64,000 nucleotides of DNA from an uncultured Alphaproteobacteria bacterium (GCA_902617375.1 CACMWI010000001.1:1-64000); one strand, 5' to 3'. Numbered from the stretch's first letter, positions 54,448 through 62,964 are shown. Notes: generated by a model from the letters alone, not told the origin. Made by a program: numbers and translations.

Positions 54448-55329
54448 ATGCAACGAGTCTTCATACTTACATTATCTATAGTAATGTTGCTCACACTGGA
54501 TGTAGAATCCAGAGAATCTGCTATTGAAGCTGTTGATACGGAAAATTTACGAGTTTGCGCAGACCCCTCAAATCTCCCTTTTTCAAATGAAAAAGGGGAA
54601 GGTTTCGAAAACGCCATAGCCGATTTACTCGGTGAAAAGCTAAACATTCCAGTAGTCTATGAATACTTTCCTCAGGTAATTGGATACGTTAGAAATACCC
54701 TTAATAAAAAAAAGTGTGACATTCTAATTGGCATTACGGCTGGTAATGATCTGGTGCTAAATACCATACCTTATATGAGATGGTCATATGGCATGATTTT
54801 TCTCAAAGAAAATGGAATAGAGGTTGATAGACCTAATCATCCTCAGTTAGCTGATCTAAGTATTGGAGTTCAAGCTGGCACCCCTCCTACATTTGTTCTA
54901 CAAAGATATAATCTTATGGGTAGGGTAAGGCCTTACAACCTCACCTTTGACCCTAGAAAAGCGGTGATCGGGGAGTCGATGATAGAAGATCTAATTGATG
55001 GTTTAGTCGACATCGTGTTTATGTCTGGACCTATTGCTGTATACTATCTTGAAAAAAAGGGTTATGACAAAAGCAAATATCAATTTATTCCCCTAGAAAC
55101 TACGGATCAGGGTTGGGGTAGGATGGATTATTACACGACAATGGGTGTAAGAGATGGTGAAACTGATTGGAAGAAAAAACTAAATAAATTTATAAAGGAA
55201 AATCAGGAAGAAATCGACGAAATTCTTGTAAAACACAACATTCCGATCTTAAGTCTAAGACCTGGAAAAAGAAAAAAATCTGACAGCACCACAGACGCGT
55301 TGATAAAAGGCAGAGCTCCAGTCCAATAA
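54448..55329 (+). CDS. xoxJ: XoxJ-type periplasmic binding protein
   Basis: A 293-residue protein with a hydrophobic N-terminus (FILTLSIVMLLTL) and the family-3 solute-binding fold: ENLRVCADPSNLPFSNEKGEGFENAIADLLGEKL near residue 32, PQVIGYVRNTLNKKKCDILIGITAG and DLSIGVQAGTPPTFVLQ. XoxJ (like MxaJ) is needed for, or helps with, methanol dehydrogenase activation; its exact action is unknown. It follows xoxG by 23 nt. Confidence 0.92.
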   Translation: MQRVFILTLSIVMLLTLDVESRESAIEAVDTENLRVCADPSNLPFSNEKGEGFENAIADLLGEKLNIPVVYEYFPQVIGYVRNTLNKKKCDILIGITAGNDLVLNTIPYMRWSYGMIFLKENGIEVDRPNHPQLADLSIGVQAGTPPTFVLQRYNLMGRVRPYNLTFDPRKAVIGESMIEDLIDGLVDIVFMSGPIAVYYLEKKGYDKSKYQFIPLETTDQGWGRMDYYTTMGVRDGETDWKKKLNKFIKENQEEIDEILVKHNIPILSLRPGKRKKSDSTTDALIKGRAPVQ

Positions 55330-55397
55330 ATATTTTTTTGTGTGTTTATCCGTTACTCGACGTCTTTCTCAAGTTGCAAAACAAAAATTTTTGATAA

Positions 55398-56306
55398 ATG
55401 AAAATAGTAAGTCTTATCCCTAGTGCCACTGAAATTGTTTGTTCTCTGGGGCTAATTAATTACCTGGTTGGTATTTCGCACGAATGCGATTATCCACAAG
55501 GTATTGAAAAACTTCCTAAACTTACAAAAAGTAAAGTTGATGTCAATGAAACTTCTTATAATATTAACGAAAATATTCAAAGCATTTTAGAAAAAGGACT
55601 GTCTGTATATGAGGTTGATTCAGAACTTCTCCAAAAAATTAATCCAGATGTCATTATTACTCAATCTCATTGTTCGGTATGTGCAGTTTCAATTGAAGAT
55701 GTAAAAAAATGTTTAAATCTCTGGCTCAAAAAAAAGCCAATCTTAATAGATTTAAAACCTAATTATTTTAAAGACGTCATCAACGATATTTTATTTGTTG
55801 GAGAAAAACTCAATGCCTCTAACGAAGCTTCAAAGGTTATTGAAATAATTAACAAGGAAATTAACGTTATTAAGAAAAAGTTAAACTTTACCAATACGAA
55901 AAAGGTTTTATGTATTGAATGGATAGAGCCCCTAATGATTGCTGGTAATTGGATTCCTGAAATTTTGAGTATAAGCAATGCGGAAAATGTTTTAATTGAA
56001 TCTGGAAAGAATTCAAAATTTGTTTCTACAAGTGAACTTTCATCAAATAAATTTGACATTGTTATATTTATGCCGTGCGGATTTGATATAAGAAGAACAA
56101 AACTTGAAATTAAAAAGTCAAAACTTAATTTTCATTCATTACTTAAACAGAAAGAAGTATTTGTAGTAGATGGTAACAAGTTTTTTAATAGACCAGGGCC
56201 ACGATTACTGGAAAGTATAAAAATTTTATGCGAAATTATACACCCGAATGTATTTAAACCTGAACCATCGCTGGAAAGGTGGGTATCTGTTAACCTATCT
56301 GAGTAG
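55398..56306 (+). CDS. BtuF-like cobalamin-binding protein family member
   Basis: A 302-residue protein of the helical-backbone metal/cobalamin receptor fold. It starts KIVSLIPSATEIVCSLGL, followed by LVGISHECDYPQGI, IITQSHCSVCAVS (about 95-105), CIEWIEPLMIAGNWIPEIL and FFNRPGPRLLESI. It lacks a signal peptide, so it may be cytoplasmic, unlike true BtuF. Members without signal peptide are common in other bacteria; their ligand is not established. It stands 69 nt after xoxJ and ends at a terminator. Confidence 0.78.
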   Translation: MKIVSLIPSATEIVCSLGLINYLVGISHECDYPQGIEKLPKLTKSKVDVNETSYNINENIQSILEKGLSVYEVDSELLQKINPDVIITQSHCSVCAVSIEDVKKCLNLWLKKKPILIDLKPNYFKDVINDILFVGEKLNASNEASKVIEIINKEINVIKKKLNFTNTKKVLCIEWIEPLMIAGNWIPEILSISNAENVLIESGKNSKFVSTSELSSNKFDIVIFMPCGFDIRRTKLEIKKSKLNFHSLLKQKEVFVVDGNKFFNRPGPRLLESIKILCEIIHPNVFKPEPSLERWVSVNLSE

Positions 56307-56317
56307 AAATTAGTTTA

Positions 56318-56349
56318 AAAAAAAGCCCAGCTAGGTTTGTCTGGGCTTT
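56318..56349. terminator. Bidirectional terminator between the BtuF-like gene and pseudoazurin
   Basis: AAAGCCCAG (56322-56330), loop CTAGGTTTGT, CTGGGCTTT (56341-56349), with an A-run on the left that gives a T-run for the minus strand. It lies between convergent genes and can stop both. Confidence 0.9.
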
Positions 56350-56371
56350 ATGAGAATGAAACGAATGAGTT

Positions 56372-56803
56372 CTAAATTTCACTTAAAAGTTTGTCTCTTT
56401 TTTTCTTAGATTTTCCACCTGTAACTTTCAAAGCTTTTATGGCATCCATATTAGAGGTGTCGCCACCAACTACAACCAAACCAATCATTCCCATTGCTGC
56501 GTGAGGAGAGCATTGATAAAGGTAAATACCTGGCTTATCAAAAGTTATGGTCACAGGGTCGTTTAATTTTGTTTTTTTTGGTAATTCGTATCCTTCAGGA
56601 CCAGCTAGCATTTCTACGTTATGTCCCTTAGCTGTAGGAACCCATTCAATGGACTGACCAACGTCAATCTTAACGAGCTCTTGACTATAAACCATTCTTT
56701 TTTTTGTTTCTTTATTTTTATTTAACATTTCTATTGTAACATCAGCTGCAAAAGAATTTGCTGAAAACATTACAAAAAATAAAGTTAGAAAAAGTTTTTT
56801 CAT
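56372..56803 (-). CDS. Pseudoazurin (type 1 copper protein)
   Basis: A periplasmic electron carrier. From the ATG at 56803 the protein is 143 residues with signal peptide KKLFLTLFFVMFSANSFA. The copper ligands are His in GHNVEML and the Cys, His, Met set YQCSPHAAMGM, as in pseudoazurins. The tail (about 110-143) is Lys-rich. Eight codons upstream (56827) are in frame, but the ribosome-binding site AAAGGATG fits the chosen start. It could take electrons from XoxG or from the pathway to an oxidase; this is an inference from location. Confidence 0.9.
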   Translation of the reverse strand: MKKLFLTLFFVMFSANSFAADVTIEMLNKNKETKKRMVYSQELVKIDVGQSIEWVPTAKGHNVEMLAGPEGYELPKKTKLNDPVTITFDKPGIYLYQCSPHAAMGMIGLVVVGGDTSNMDAIKALKVTGGKSKKKRDKLLSEI

Positions 56804-56899
56804 TTTACATCCTTTTTTATTGTTCAAATATAAAGATATATCTAATAATTAAAATGGTGTTTGTCAATCATAATGAGAATGCCTATTAATTATCGAAAG

Positions 56900-58057
56900 T
56901 TAAATAGGTGAATTAAATCTAACGCCGTAGCGTCTGTAAATAAATTCTGGTGGAGCACGCCTAGCTTCTTCAGCTGCCATTGCAAATATTTCTTTGTGTA
57001 AAGGTGATATAGAACATGCTGGATCAGTATTTTTAGCGTCACCAGTTAGGGCCATCGCCTGGCATCTACAACCTCCCCAATCAATTTCTTTTCTATCACA
57101 AGATTTACAGGGATCAGGCATCCAATCGGTACCTCTGTATAAGTTAAATGCCTCAGAGTTTTCCCAAATCCATTTAAGACTTTTTTCTCTAACATTGTCA
57201 AACTTAAGGTGGGGAATAGTCTCTGCCGCGTGACACGGTAATACCTCTCCTTTTGGATTCATGTTTAAAAATCTTCTTCCCCAACCTCCCATACAATTTT
57301 TAGGATGCTTTGCGTAATAATCGGGAATTACGTAATCAATAACTAATTTTCCTTTGAGATCAATTCTAGCTTTTTCAACTATTTGAGTGGCATGGTCTAA
57401 TTGTTCGGGCGTAGGTATAAATGCTGCTCTATTTTTTAAGGCCCAACCGTAGTATTGAACCTGAGCAATCTCAACCCTTTCAGCATCAAGGTCAAGGGCC
57501 ATTTGAATAAAATTTTCAAGATTATCTATATTTTGTCTATGAACAACACAATTGCAAGTTAACGGTAATTCAACCTCTCTTACCCATTTTGCTACTTCAA
57601 GTTTTTTTGCATGCCCTCCTTTATAGCCGCCAATTCTATCTGCATTTTCGTTGTCAGTGTCTTGAAAGGAAAGTTGTACATGCTCTAAACCAAGTTTCTC
57701 AAGTTTTTTCAGTCTATCAGGATTTAATAAAACTCCAGAGGTAATAAGATTCGTATATAAACCTTTGACTGTACAATGTTCAACAATATCCTCAAGATCA
57801 TGCCTGACTGTTGGTTCTCCACCTGAAAGATGTATTTGATGCATGCCCATATCAACAGCCTGGTCAATAACCGATTTCCACTCATCTGTTGTTAACTCAC
57901 CAGTTTTTTTCTCAAGTTGGACTGGGTTTGAGCAATAAGGACATTGCAGAGGACATCTATGAGAGAGTTCGGCTAGAAGTGCCAAAGGTGCCTGTATACC
58001 GTGTTCAGAGGCAGTCTTTAACTGTTTTGAACCTGATTTTAATTCATCGCTTTTCAT
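56900..58057 (-). CDS. pqqE: PQQ biosynthesis radical SAM enzyme PqqE
   Basis: It forms the carbon-carbon bond between Glu and Tyr of the PqqA peptide. The 385-residue protein has the radical SAM motif CPLQCPYC near residue 34, then HLSGGEPTVRHDLEDI. A C-terminal SPASM region has Cys in GEVLPCHAAE, DPCKSCDRKEIDWGGCRCQ. Length fits. It overlaps pqqD by 4 nt and is last in the pqqABCDE order. Confidence 0.97.
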   Translation of the reverse strand: MKSDELKSGSKQLKTASEHGIQAPLALLAELSHRCPLQCPYCSNPVQLEKKTGELTTDEWKSVIDQAVDMGMHQIHLSGGEPTVRHDLEDIVEHCTVKGLYTNLITSGVLLNPDRLKKLEKLGLEHVQLSFQDTDNENADRIGGYKGGHAKKLEVAKWVREVELPLTCNCVVHRQNIDNLENFIQMALDLDAERVEIAQVQYYGWALKNRAAFIPTPEQLDHATQIVEKARIDLKGKLVIDYVIPDYYAKHPKNCMGGWGRRFLNMNPKGEVLPCHAAETIPHLKFDNVREKSLKWIWENSEAFNLYRGTDWMPDPCKSCDRKEIDWGGCRCQAMALTGDAKNTDPACSISPLHKEIFAMAAEEARRAPPEFIYRRYGVRFNSPI

Positions 58058-58341
58058 TCTTCAATAAACCCTTTGTCTGATAGTTCTTGCAACATTTCAA
58101 TTACATCTTTCATTATAACCTCTTTAGGTGCATTAAACTTTTTTGACAAGTCAGTTGAGATTTCACCAACAGAAACTTTACCATCGACAAGTTTGAGAAT
58201 CTCAACAGCGACTGGATCAAGTTTAACAAGCCGTTCAGGGGCCAAAATAACCCATTCGTCTCTTGCTTTATTATGTCTAAATCTAACATGTTTTGGGAAT
58301 TTTGGTTTAACGCTCTCATTTATTTTCAGTATATCTTTCAT
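58054..58341 (-). CDS. pqqD: PqqA-binding chaperone PqqD
   Basis: It binds PqqA and presents it to PqqE. From the ATG at 58341 it is 95 residues: KINESVKPKFPKHVRFRHNKARDEWVILAPERLVKLDPVAVEILKLVDG, then LQELSDKGFIEE. A longer frame to 58428 lies inside pqqC and does not match the family. It overlaps pqqC by 26 nt and pqqE by 4 nt. Confidence 0.95.
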   Translation of the reverse strand: MKDILKINESVKPKFPKHVRFRHNKARDEWVILAPERLVKLDPVAVEILKLVDGKVSVGEISTDLSKKFNAPKEVIMKDVIEMLQELSDKGFIEE

Positions 58342-59101
58342 TAAAATCCTCTGGCATAAAAGCTCCTGGTGGAACATGTCCATTGATATAAGAGTGATAT
58401 AGGGCGTCCTGCATAACCCATAGGACATCAGTTTTAAATTTTAAAGCTTCGCAAACAGAATCTTGTTCTTTTCTTGTTTTCGCATTTTTTAGTGCATAGT
58501 TTAAGACAAAATCGGCATCATCAGTTGCCTGATCAACTCTCTTTTTAAAATAAGCCATGGTTATATCATTAATGAAATCGTAGTTTTCAAGCATGCCTAC
58601 AATTCGCTCTTTATGAATCTTAGGAGCAAAAAGCTCTGTTAGCGAAGATGTTACTCCTTCAAGAATTGGCTTCTCCCTTACAAAAGTCACATAGGCATCG
58701 ACGGCAAATTTGGTAGCTGGGAGAATACCATCTGTTGATTTTACATAATCTCGATCTAAATCAAGACCATCAGTTAATTTATACCATCGTTCAATACCGC
58801 CTTCGTCCCCTTTTCTTCCATCGTGATCCAATATTCTTTTAATCCAAATTCTTCTGAGGTCAGGATCTTTAATTCTGGACATTAATGCAGAGTCTTTAAT
58901 AGAAATATTGATTTGATAATAATATCTATTGATCGCCCATGCCTGTACTTGTCCTTTATTTAATTTTCCACTATGAAGAAGATGATGAAACCTACAATTA
59001 TCGTGGTAACGTTCAGCGCCGATATTTCTAAGGCGCTGCTCAAACTCATTTTTAGTCATGAGTATTTGGTTTTTTAGTTTTTCTTCAGCAATACTTTTCA
59101 T
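58316..59101 (-). CDS. pqqC: Pyrroloquinoline-quinone synthase PqqC
   Basis: The cofactor-free oxidase of the last step, closing the ring and oxidising to PQQ. The 261-residue helical protein has the family segments RYHDNCRFHHLLHSGKLNKGQVQAWAINRYYYQ near residue 33, KDSALMSRIKDPDLRRIW, ILDHDGRKGDEGGIERW and FMPEDFNERY-type C-terminus. The start at 59101 gives a 4-nt overlap with pqqB; the core begins later, so the exact start matters little. Confidence 0.97.
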   Translation of the reverse strand: MKSIAEEKLKNQILMTKNEFEQRLRNIGAERYHDNCRFHHLLHSGKLNKGQVQAWAINRYYYQINISIKDSALMSRIKDPDLRRIWIKRILDHDGRKGDEGGIERWYKLTDGLDLDRDYVKSTDGILPATKFAVDAYVTFVREKPILEGVTSSLTELFAPKIHKERIVGMLENYDFINDITMAYFKKRVDQATDDADFVLNYALKNAKTRKEQDSVCEALKFKTDVLWVMQDALYHSYINGHVPPGAFMPEDFNERYTENK

Positions 59102-60030
59102 ATTTCAATCTCCATTCCATCATAACTTACTTCCCAACCATTTTCTTCAACAATCTTTCTTTCTTTTGAATCTTCCAAAAGTATTGGATTGGTTGTATTT
59201 ATATGAATAAAAATTTTTCTTTTTACCCCTAAATCTTTAAATGCTTGTATTGAACCATTTTTTCCGGAATTATTCATATGACCCATTCTTTGTCCAGTTT
59301 TTTCACCAACCTTACTAGTAGCCATTTCGTCATTTTCCCATAAAGTTCCATCAAACAACACCACATCTGAATCTTTAATTCTTTCAGCTAAATCAGTTGT
59401 CATGTCTGCACATGCTGGAATGTAAAAAAACGATTTATTGTTTTGCGATGAAAATATCTTTAAACCAATTGTATCTCCTTCTTCAGTACCAAAATTTGTA
59501 CCTTTTGATTCATCCTCTAGCCAAAGTGCAATTTTTCCTGGGACTTCAAATGCTTCTATTTCAATATTGAGATCTTTTCCTTCCTTACTTTTAATCTCGA
59601 ATTTTTTATTCATCTCTAAATTTCTTCTATCTACATATTCTGGGTTTAAAACATTAAAAATCGAGTTTTCTTTTAAAACTGAATGTACTCTTTTGTGAGC
59701 ATAAACAGACAAATTTTGCCTTTCTCTCAGTGATAACAAACCTGCAACATGATCTACATCGCCATTGGTCAGAACAACACCTTTGATAGGGCTATGCCTA
59801 AGATCTCTTTTCGGATGCATTTGTTTATTATTTAAAATTTGTGAACCTAAATCAGGTGAAGCATTAAACAAAACCCAATCCTCGTCATTTGAAGTAACTG
59901 CGATGGATGATTGAGTTCTCGGTGAAGTTCCAGGTAATCCATCCCTTACTTTTTTACTTACTGAACTGTTACAGTTCCATTGCGGAGAACCACCTCCTGC
60001 AGCTGAACCTAAAATCAAAACTTTTAACAT
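59098..60030 (-). CDS. pqqB: PQQ biosynthesis protein PqqB
   Basis: A metallo-beta-lactamase-fold protein of 310 residues that hydroxylates the cross-linked Tyr. It has VLILGSAAGGGSPQWNCNSSVS at the start, SSIAVTSNDEDWVLFNASPD, a TNGDVDHVAGLLSLRE metal motif (DxDH instead of HxHxDH), and GHMNNSGKNGSIQAF near the C-terminus. It lies 68 nt downstream of pqqA with a stem-loop between them. Confidence 0.96.
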   Translation of the reverse strand: MLKVLILGSAAGGGSPQWNCNSSVSKKVRDGLPGTSPRTQSSIAVTSNDEDWVLFNASPDLGSQILNNKQMHPKRDLRHSPIKGVVLTNGDVDHVAGLLSLRERQNLSVYAHKRVHSVLKENSIFNVLNPEYVDRRNLEMNKKFEIKSKEGKDLNIEIEAFEVPGKIALWLEDESKGTNFGTEEGDTIGLKIFSSQNNKSFFYIPACADMTTDLAERIKDSDVVLFDGTLWENDEMATSKVGEKTGQRMGHMNNSGKNGSIQAFKDLGVKRKIFIHINTTNPILLEDSKERKIVEENGWEVSYDGMEIEI

Positions 60031-60051
60031 AAATATACTACTATAAATGCA

Positions 60052-60079
60052 CCCCTTAAATCAAATTAGACTTAAGGGG
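60052..60079 (-). promoter_or_regulatory. Stem-loop between pqqA and pqqB
   Basis: CCCCTTAA, 12-nt loop, TTAAGGGG: a perfect 8-bp stem between the pqqA stop and the pqqB start on the minus strand. There is no U-run. In several bacteria pqqA is transcribed far more than pqqB-E; this hairpin could be a processing site or attenuator that stabilises a short pqqA mRNA. That role is an inference. Confidence 0.5.
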
Positions 60080-60098
60080 GCAATAGCTATTGCAGAGA

Positions 60099-60176
60099 TT
60101 ACTTCTCAGCGCAAGCGTAAGAATTGATTTCTAGACCTACAGAGATCTCAGAAATCATTGGTTTTGTCCAAGCCAT
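60099..60176 (-). CDS. pqqA: PQQ precursor peptide PqqA
   Basis: A 25-residue peptide: MAWTKPMISEISVGLEINSY followed by ACAEK. Glu16 and Tyr20 are separated by three residues, the arrangement that PqqE links. The start has a strong AAAGGAG ribosome-binding site 8 nt upstream. It is too short for automatic gene calling at normal cut-offs. It heads pqqABCDE on the minus strand. Confidence 0.96.
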   Translation of the reverse strand: MAWTKPMISEISVGLEINSYACAEK

Positions 60177-60206
60177 AATTTACTCCTTTTTATGGTTTAG
60201 ATTAAT

Positions 60207-60225
60207 ATAGCCCACCTTGGGCTAT
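60207..60225 (-). promoter_or_regulatory. Hairpin upstream of pqqA
   Basis: ATAGCCCA, loop CCT, TGGGCTAT: a perfect 8-bp inverted repeat 31-49 nt upstream of the pqqA start. No T-run follows on either strand. It may be a leader hairpin of the pqq transcript, a weak terminator of the upstream gene, or an operator. The other parts of 60177-60310 hold no clear promoter hexamers. Confidence 0.4.
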
Positions 60226-60310
60226 GATATATATAATGATTATTTATTAAAGAAACCTGATTTTTTTATTCATTTTAAATTCATTAACAAAGAAATGATT
60301 CAAAGGGAAA

Positions 60311-60964
60311 TTATTGTATATAAGATAGGATTTTTCTAGCTTGATATCCTAGTCTTTGCGTATTAAATACTGGTTCTTCACAAACATATTCCGTTAATCT
60401 TGTTCTCTGATCAAAAACTCGTGTATTCCATTCTAATTGAGAATTTGCATCAACATATTTTTTACTTTTTTTATCCATTTTATTTTTTCTATATTTTCTT
60501 ATTAACTTTGACGATTCACCAATTGCCTTTCTTAGACTTTCTTGCCTATCAACAAATTTAATGATCCCCTTATATTGTCTTTCTCTTCTGTCCTTAGCTT
60601 TTTGATAAAGACCCGCAAAAAGAAAGATTAACTTTTCTCTTTGTTCGCGTTTTTTTAAAACACCTAAATAAGTATATTTTTTTGCAAACTCCTCTATTAC
60701 CACTGTTCCGTTCTCCTCGGTTAACGTTGGTTCAGTTAATATATTAACGTATTCGATCACATCATCATGCTTCCACCAATCTTTCAAAGATTCTTCTATA
60801 GAAGGCCCTTGCCATATTGATCCAAGATTTAGTTTAGGGTTATATACCTGATCGCACGGCCATTTTTTTGGTGTTTTATCGAGTTCGATCGATAAGGAAT
60901 CACTTGCTGTCGTGAGTATAAAAGTAAAGTAAATAAAGAAATTAAAAATTATTTTTTGCATCAT
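60311..60964 (-). CDS. Exported protein of unknown function beside the PQQ-associated ABC transporter
   Basis: From the ATG at 60964, preceded by a GGGAG ribosome-binding site, this is a 217-residue protein. The signal peptide is KIIFNFFIYFTFILTTASDS. The mature part is basic and mostly helical, with WPCDQVYNPKL near residue 36, EESLKDWWKHDDVIEYVNIL, and a C-terminal YVCEEPVFNTQRLGYQARKIL. Two Cys, one near each end, may form a disulfide. I do not recognise a named family. It is transcribed after the cupredoxin-like gene, ABC permease, ATPase and propeller gene, so a role in the periplasmic alcohol oxidation system is likely. Confidence 0.65.
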   Translation of the reverse strand: MMQKIIFNFFIYFTFILTTASDSLSIELDKTPKKWPCDQVYNPKLNLGSIWQGPSIEESLKDWWKHDDVIEYVNILTEPTLTEENGTVVIEEFAKKYTYLGVLKKREQREKLIFLFAGLYQKAKDRRERQYKGIIKFVDRQESLRKAIGESSKLIRKYRKNKMDKKSKKYVDANSQLEWNTRVFDQRTRLTEYVCEEPVFNTQRLGYQARKILSYIQ

Positions 60965-60982
60965 ATTTTCTCCCAAATAAAA

Positions 60983-61402
60983 TTATTTAACGATAAATTT
61001 ACCAACCATTCCTTTACTTTGTAACCTTTCAATTTCAAAATCATATTCTCCAGGCCTAATTGGTACAAACTTAATTTCAATTTCACCCTCTCTCTCAAAT
61101 TCTATTTCATTAATTACAGGTGCATCCAACTCAATTCCATCTATTTCAATTGAACGAATCCAAATATTTCTAAAAAAATCCTCTGCTTCTAATTCATACT
61201 CTTTAAATCCCATACTTGTAATTTCTAATCTATAAGCTTTGCCAGTTTCCATATTAAAAATTTTTTGTGACATATCGTAGTCGCTTTTGTCAGATCCCAA
61301 ATTTAAGACTAACTTTTTTGACCGAATTGATAAATCGCCCTCAGCATTTGACTCGCTTGGCAATTGAATAATTAAAAAGATTATAATCATTAAAAAATTC
61401 AT
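60983..61402 (-). CDS. Exported cupredoxin-like protein lacking copper ligands
   Basis: A 139-residue protein with signal peptide ending near SESNA. The mature part looks like a cupredoxin beta-sandwich: NMETGKAYRLEITSMGFKEYELEAEDFF near residue 48 and FVPIRPGEYDFEIERLQSKGMVGKFIV at the end. In active cupredoxins the last segment holds Cys and His (for example PGEYPFYCxxH); here these positions are Glu, Arg or Leu, and the mature protein has no Cys. It probably does not bind type 1 copper. It starts 3 nt downstream of the permease gene, with an AGGAGG site. Confidence 0.7.
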   Translation of the reverse strand: MNFLMIIIFLIIQLPSESNAEGDLSIRSKKLVLNLGSDKSDYDMSQKIFNMETGKAYRLEITSMGFKEYELEAEDFFRNIWIRSIEIDGIELDAPVINEIEFEREGEIEIKFVPIRPGEYDFEIERLQSKGMVGKFIVK

Positions 61403-61405
61403 GGA

Positions 61406-62209
61406 CTAATTTCCTCCTTTTTTTTGTAGAGAGCCTCTTGCAGGATCATATCCCAAAATTGATAGAATAAGAAATATTACAGTAAAAATTACTATACCTG
61501 CAGTATACTCAAAATTAAATTGAGAATACAAAGAAAATCTTATAGATTCAACTGCATATGTAAATGGATTATAGAAACACACGTAATATAACCATTCACT
61601 AGTTTCTTCGATCTTCCAAAGTGGATACAATGCTGAAGAGGCAAAAAACATAGGAAAAATAACAAAATTCATAACACCAGCAAAATTTTCTAATTGTTTA
61701 ATAGCCGAGGAAAGAAACATCCCCAACGAGCCTAACATTAAGCCAGTAAATATCAACGCTGGTAAAATTGTAAAATATCCTGTAATCGGAGGTATAATTT
61801 CCCAGAAAGACGCAATTACAAGGAAAGCATAAACTTGAAGTATAGAGACAAATACACCAGCAAGTAATTTCGATATTAGCAAAAACCACCTTGGAATGGG
61901 ACTAACTAACATCGTTTTCATACTCCCCATTTCTCTGTCATAAACCATGGATAATGAACTTTGCATCCCATTGAATAATTGAATCATTGCAATAAGACCA
62001 GGAGCGATATAAACCTCATAGGGAATGTAAGTTTCATACGGAGGAATTATTGCCACACCAAGGACAGACCTGAAACCTGCAGCAAATATTCCTAACCATA
62101 CTAAAGGTCTAACGAGTGCTGAAAAAAATCGTTCTTTTTGGTGAAAGAATCTTAATGCCTCTCTTAATACAATTCCTTTAAAACATCTCAAATATATAAT
62201 CGGTTTCAT
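61406..62209 (-). CDS. ABC transporter permease, PQQ alcohol oxidation-associated
   Basis: A 267-residue ABC-2 type permease with about six hydrophobic helices. It has LVRPLVWLGIFAAGFRSVLG near residue 33, YIAPGLIAMIQLFNGMQSSLSMVYDREMGSMKTMLVSPIPRWFLL in the middle, and LYPLWKIEETSEWLYYVCFYNPFTYAVESIRF near the end. It matches the permease that accompanies PQQ-dependent dehydrogenases. The substrate is unknown. It overlaps the ATPase gene by 4 nt. Confidence 0.87.
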   Translation of the reverse strand: MKPIIYLRCFKGIVLREALRFFHQKERFFSALVRPLVWLGIFAAGFRSVLGVAIIPPYETYIPYEVYIAPGLIAMIQLFNGMQSSLSMVYDREMGSMKTMLVSPIPRWFLLISKLLAGVFVSILQVYAFLVIASFWEIIPPITGYFTILPALIFTGLMLGSLGMFLSSAIKQLENFAGVMNFVIFPMFFASSALYPLWKIEETSEWLYYVCFYNPFTYAVESIRFSLYSQFNFEYTAGIVIFTVIFLILSILGYDPARGSLQKKGGN

Positions 62210-62952
62210 ACTTTCACCCCAACAAGCTTATTGAAGGCATCTCTGATATTTTTTTGTTTCGTTTTTTTTACTATTTTTAATACATCACCCGATTCAACAA
62301 TTTCTCCTTTATGTATAATTACAACTTTTTCACCTTTGTCAATTTCATCAATTAAGTGTGTTGCCCATAAAACTGCAAGTTCTCCTTTTTTACAAAGTGA
62401 TTTTACATGTTTAAGAATCATTTGCCTTGAACCAATATCTAATCCAACTGTTGGCTCGTCTAGAAGCAGTAATTTTGGTTTATGGAGAAGTGATCGTGCA
62501 ATTTCAACTCTTCTCCGTTGACCTCCCGAAAGAGAACGTACTTTATTTTTTAATTTTTCAGTTAAATCTATTCTCCGAATTTCTTCTTCAATTCTTTCTT
62601 TGGCATCAGCAAAACTTAAACCATGCAAGGACGAATGGTAATGTAAATTTTCTTCGACACTGAGATCCAAATCAAGAGTTGGTTGTTGAAAAACTACTCC
62701 AATATTTTTGAGAGCGTCTGAAGACTTTTCTCTAACATCAAAATTATGAATTTTTATAGAGCCAGAATTATTGTTGTATAGTCTAGTTATTAGTGAGTAA
62801 AGTGTTGTTTTTCCCGCTCCATTCAGACCAAGTAGAACTGTAAAATCTCCAGAATCGATTTTGATACTAACATTTTTTAGTGCTTTAAATTCTCCAAATT
62901 TGTGCGAAACATTTTTAACTTGAAGGGCATTACTCATAGGACTTATGACCAA
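62206..62952 (-). CDS. ABC transporter ATP-binding protein, PQQ alcohol oxidation-associated
   Basis: A 248-residue ABC ATPase: Walker A GLNGAGKTT near residue 43, Q-loop VVFQQPTLDLDLSVEENL, signature LSGGQRRRVEIARSLLH, Walker B LLLDEPTVGLD and switch His ATHL. It is of the DrrA/NodI-like exporter class. It overlaps the permease gene by 4 nt and follows the propeller gene. The transported compound is unknown. Confidence 0.92.
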   Translation of the reverse strand: MVISPMSNALQVKNVSHKFGEFKALKNVSIKIDSGDFTVLLGLNGAGKTTLYSLITRLYNNNSGSIKIHNFDVREKSSDALKNIGVVFQQPTLDLDLSVEENLHYHSSLHGLSFADAKERIEEEIRRIDLTEKLKNKVRSLSGGQRRRVEIARSLLHKPKLLLLDEPTVGLDIGSRQMILKHVKSLCKKGELAVLWATHLIDEIDKGEKVVIIHKGEIVESGDVLKIVKKTKQKNIRDAFNKLVGVKV

Positions 62953-62964
62953 TTATATGCTCCT

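Noticed and set aside
58342-58428. 29-codon extension of pqqD
   Set aside because: It lies inside pqqC coding sequence and does not match the PqqD family, which starts at the ILKINES region.
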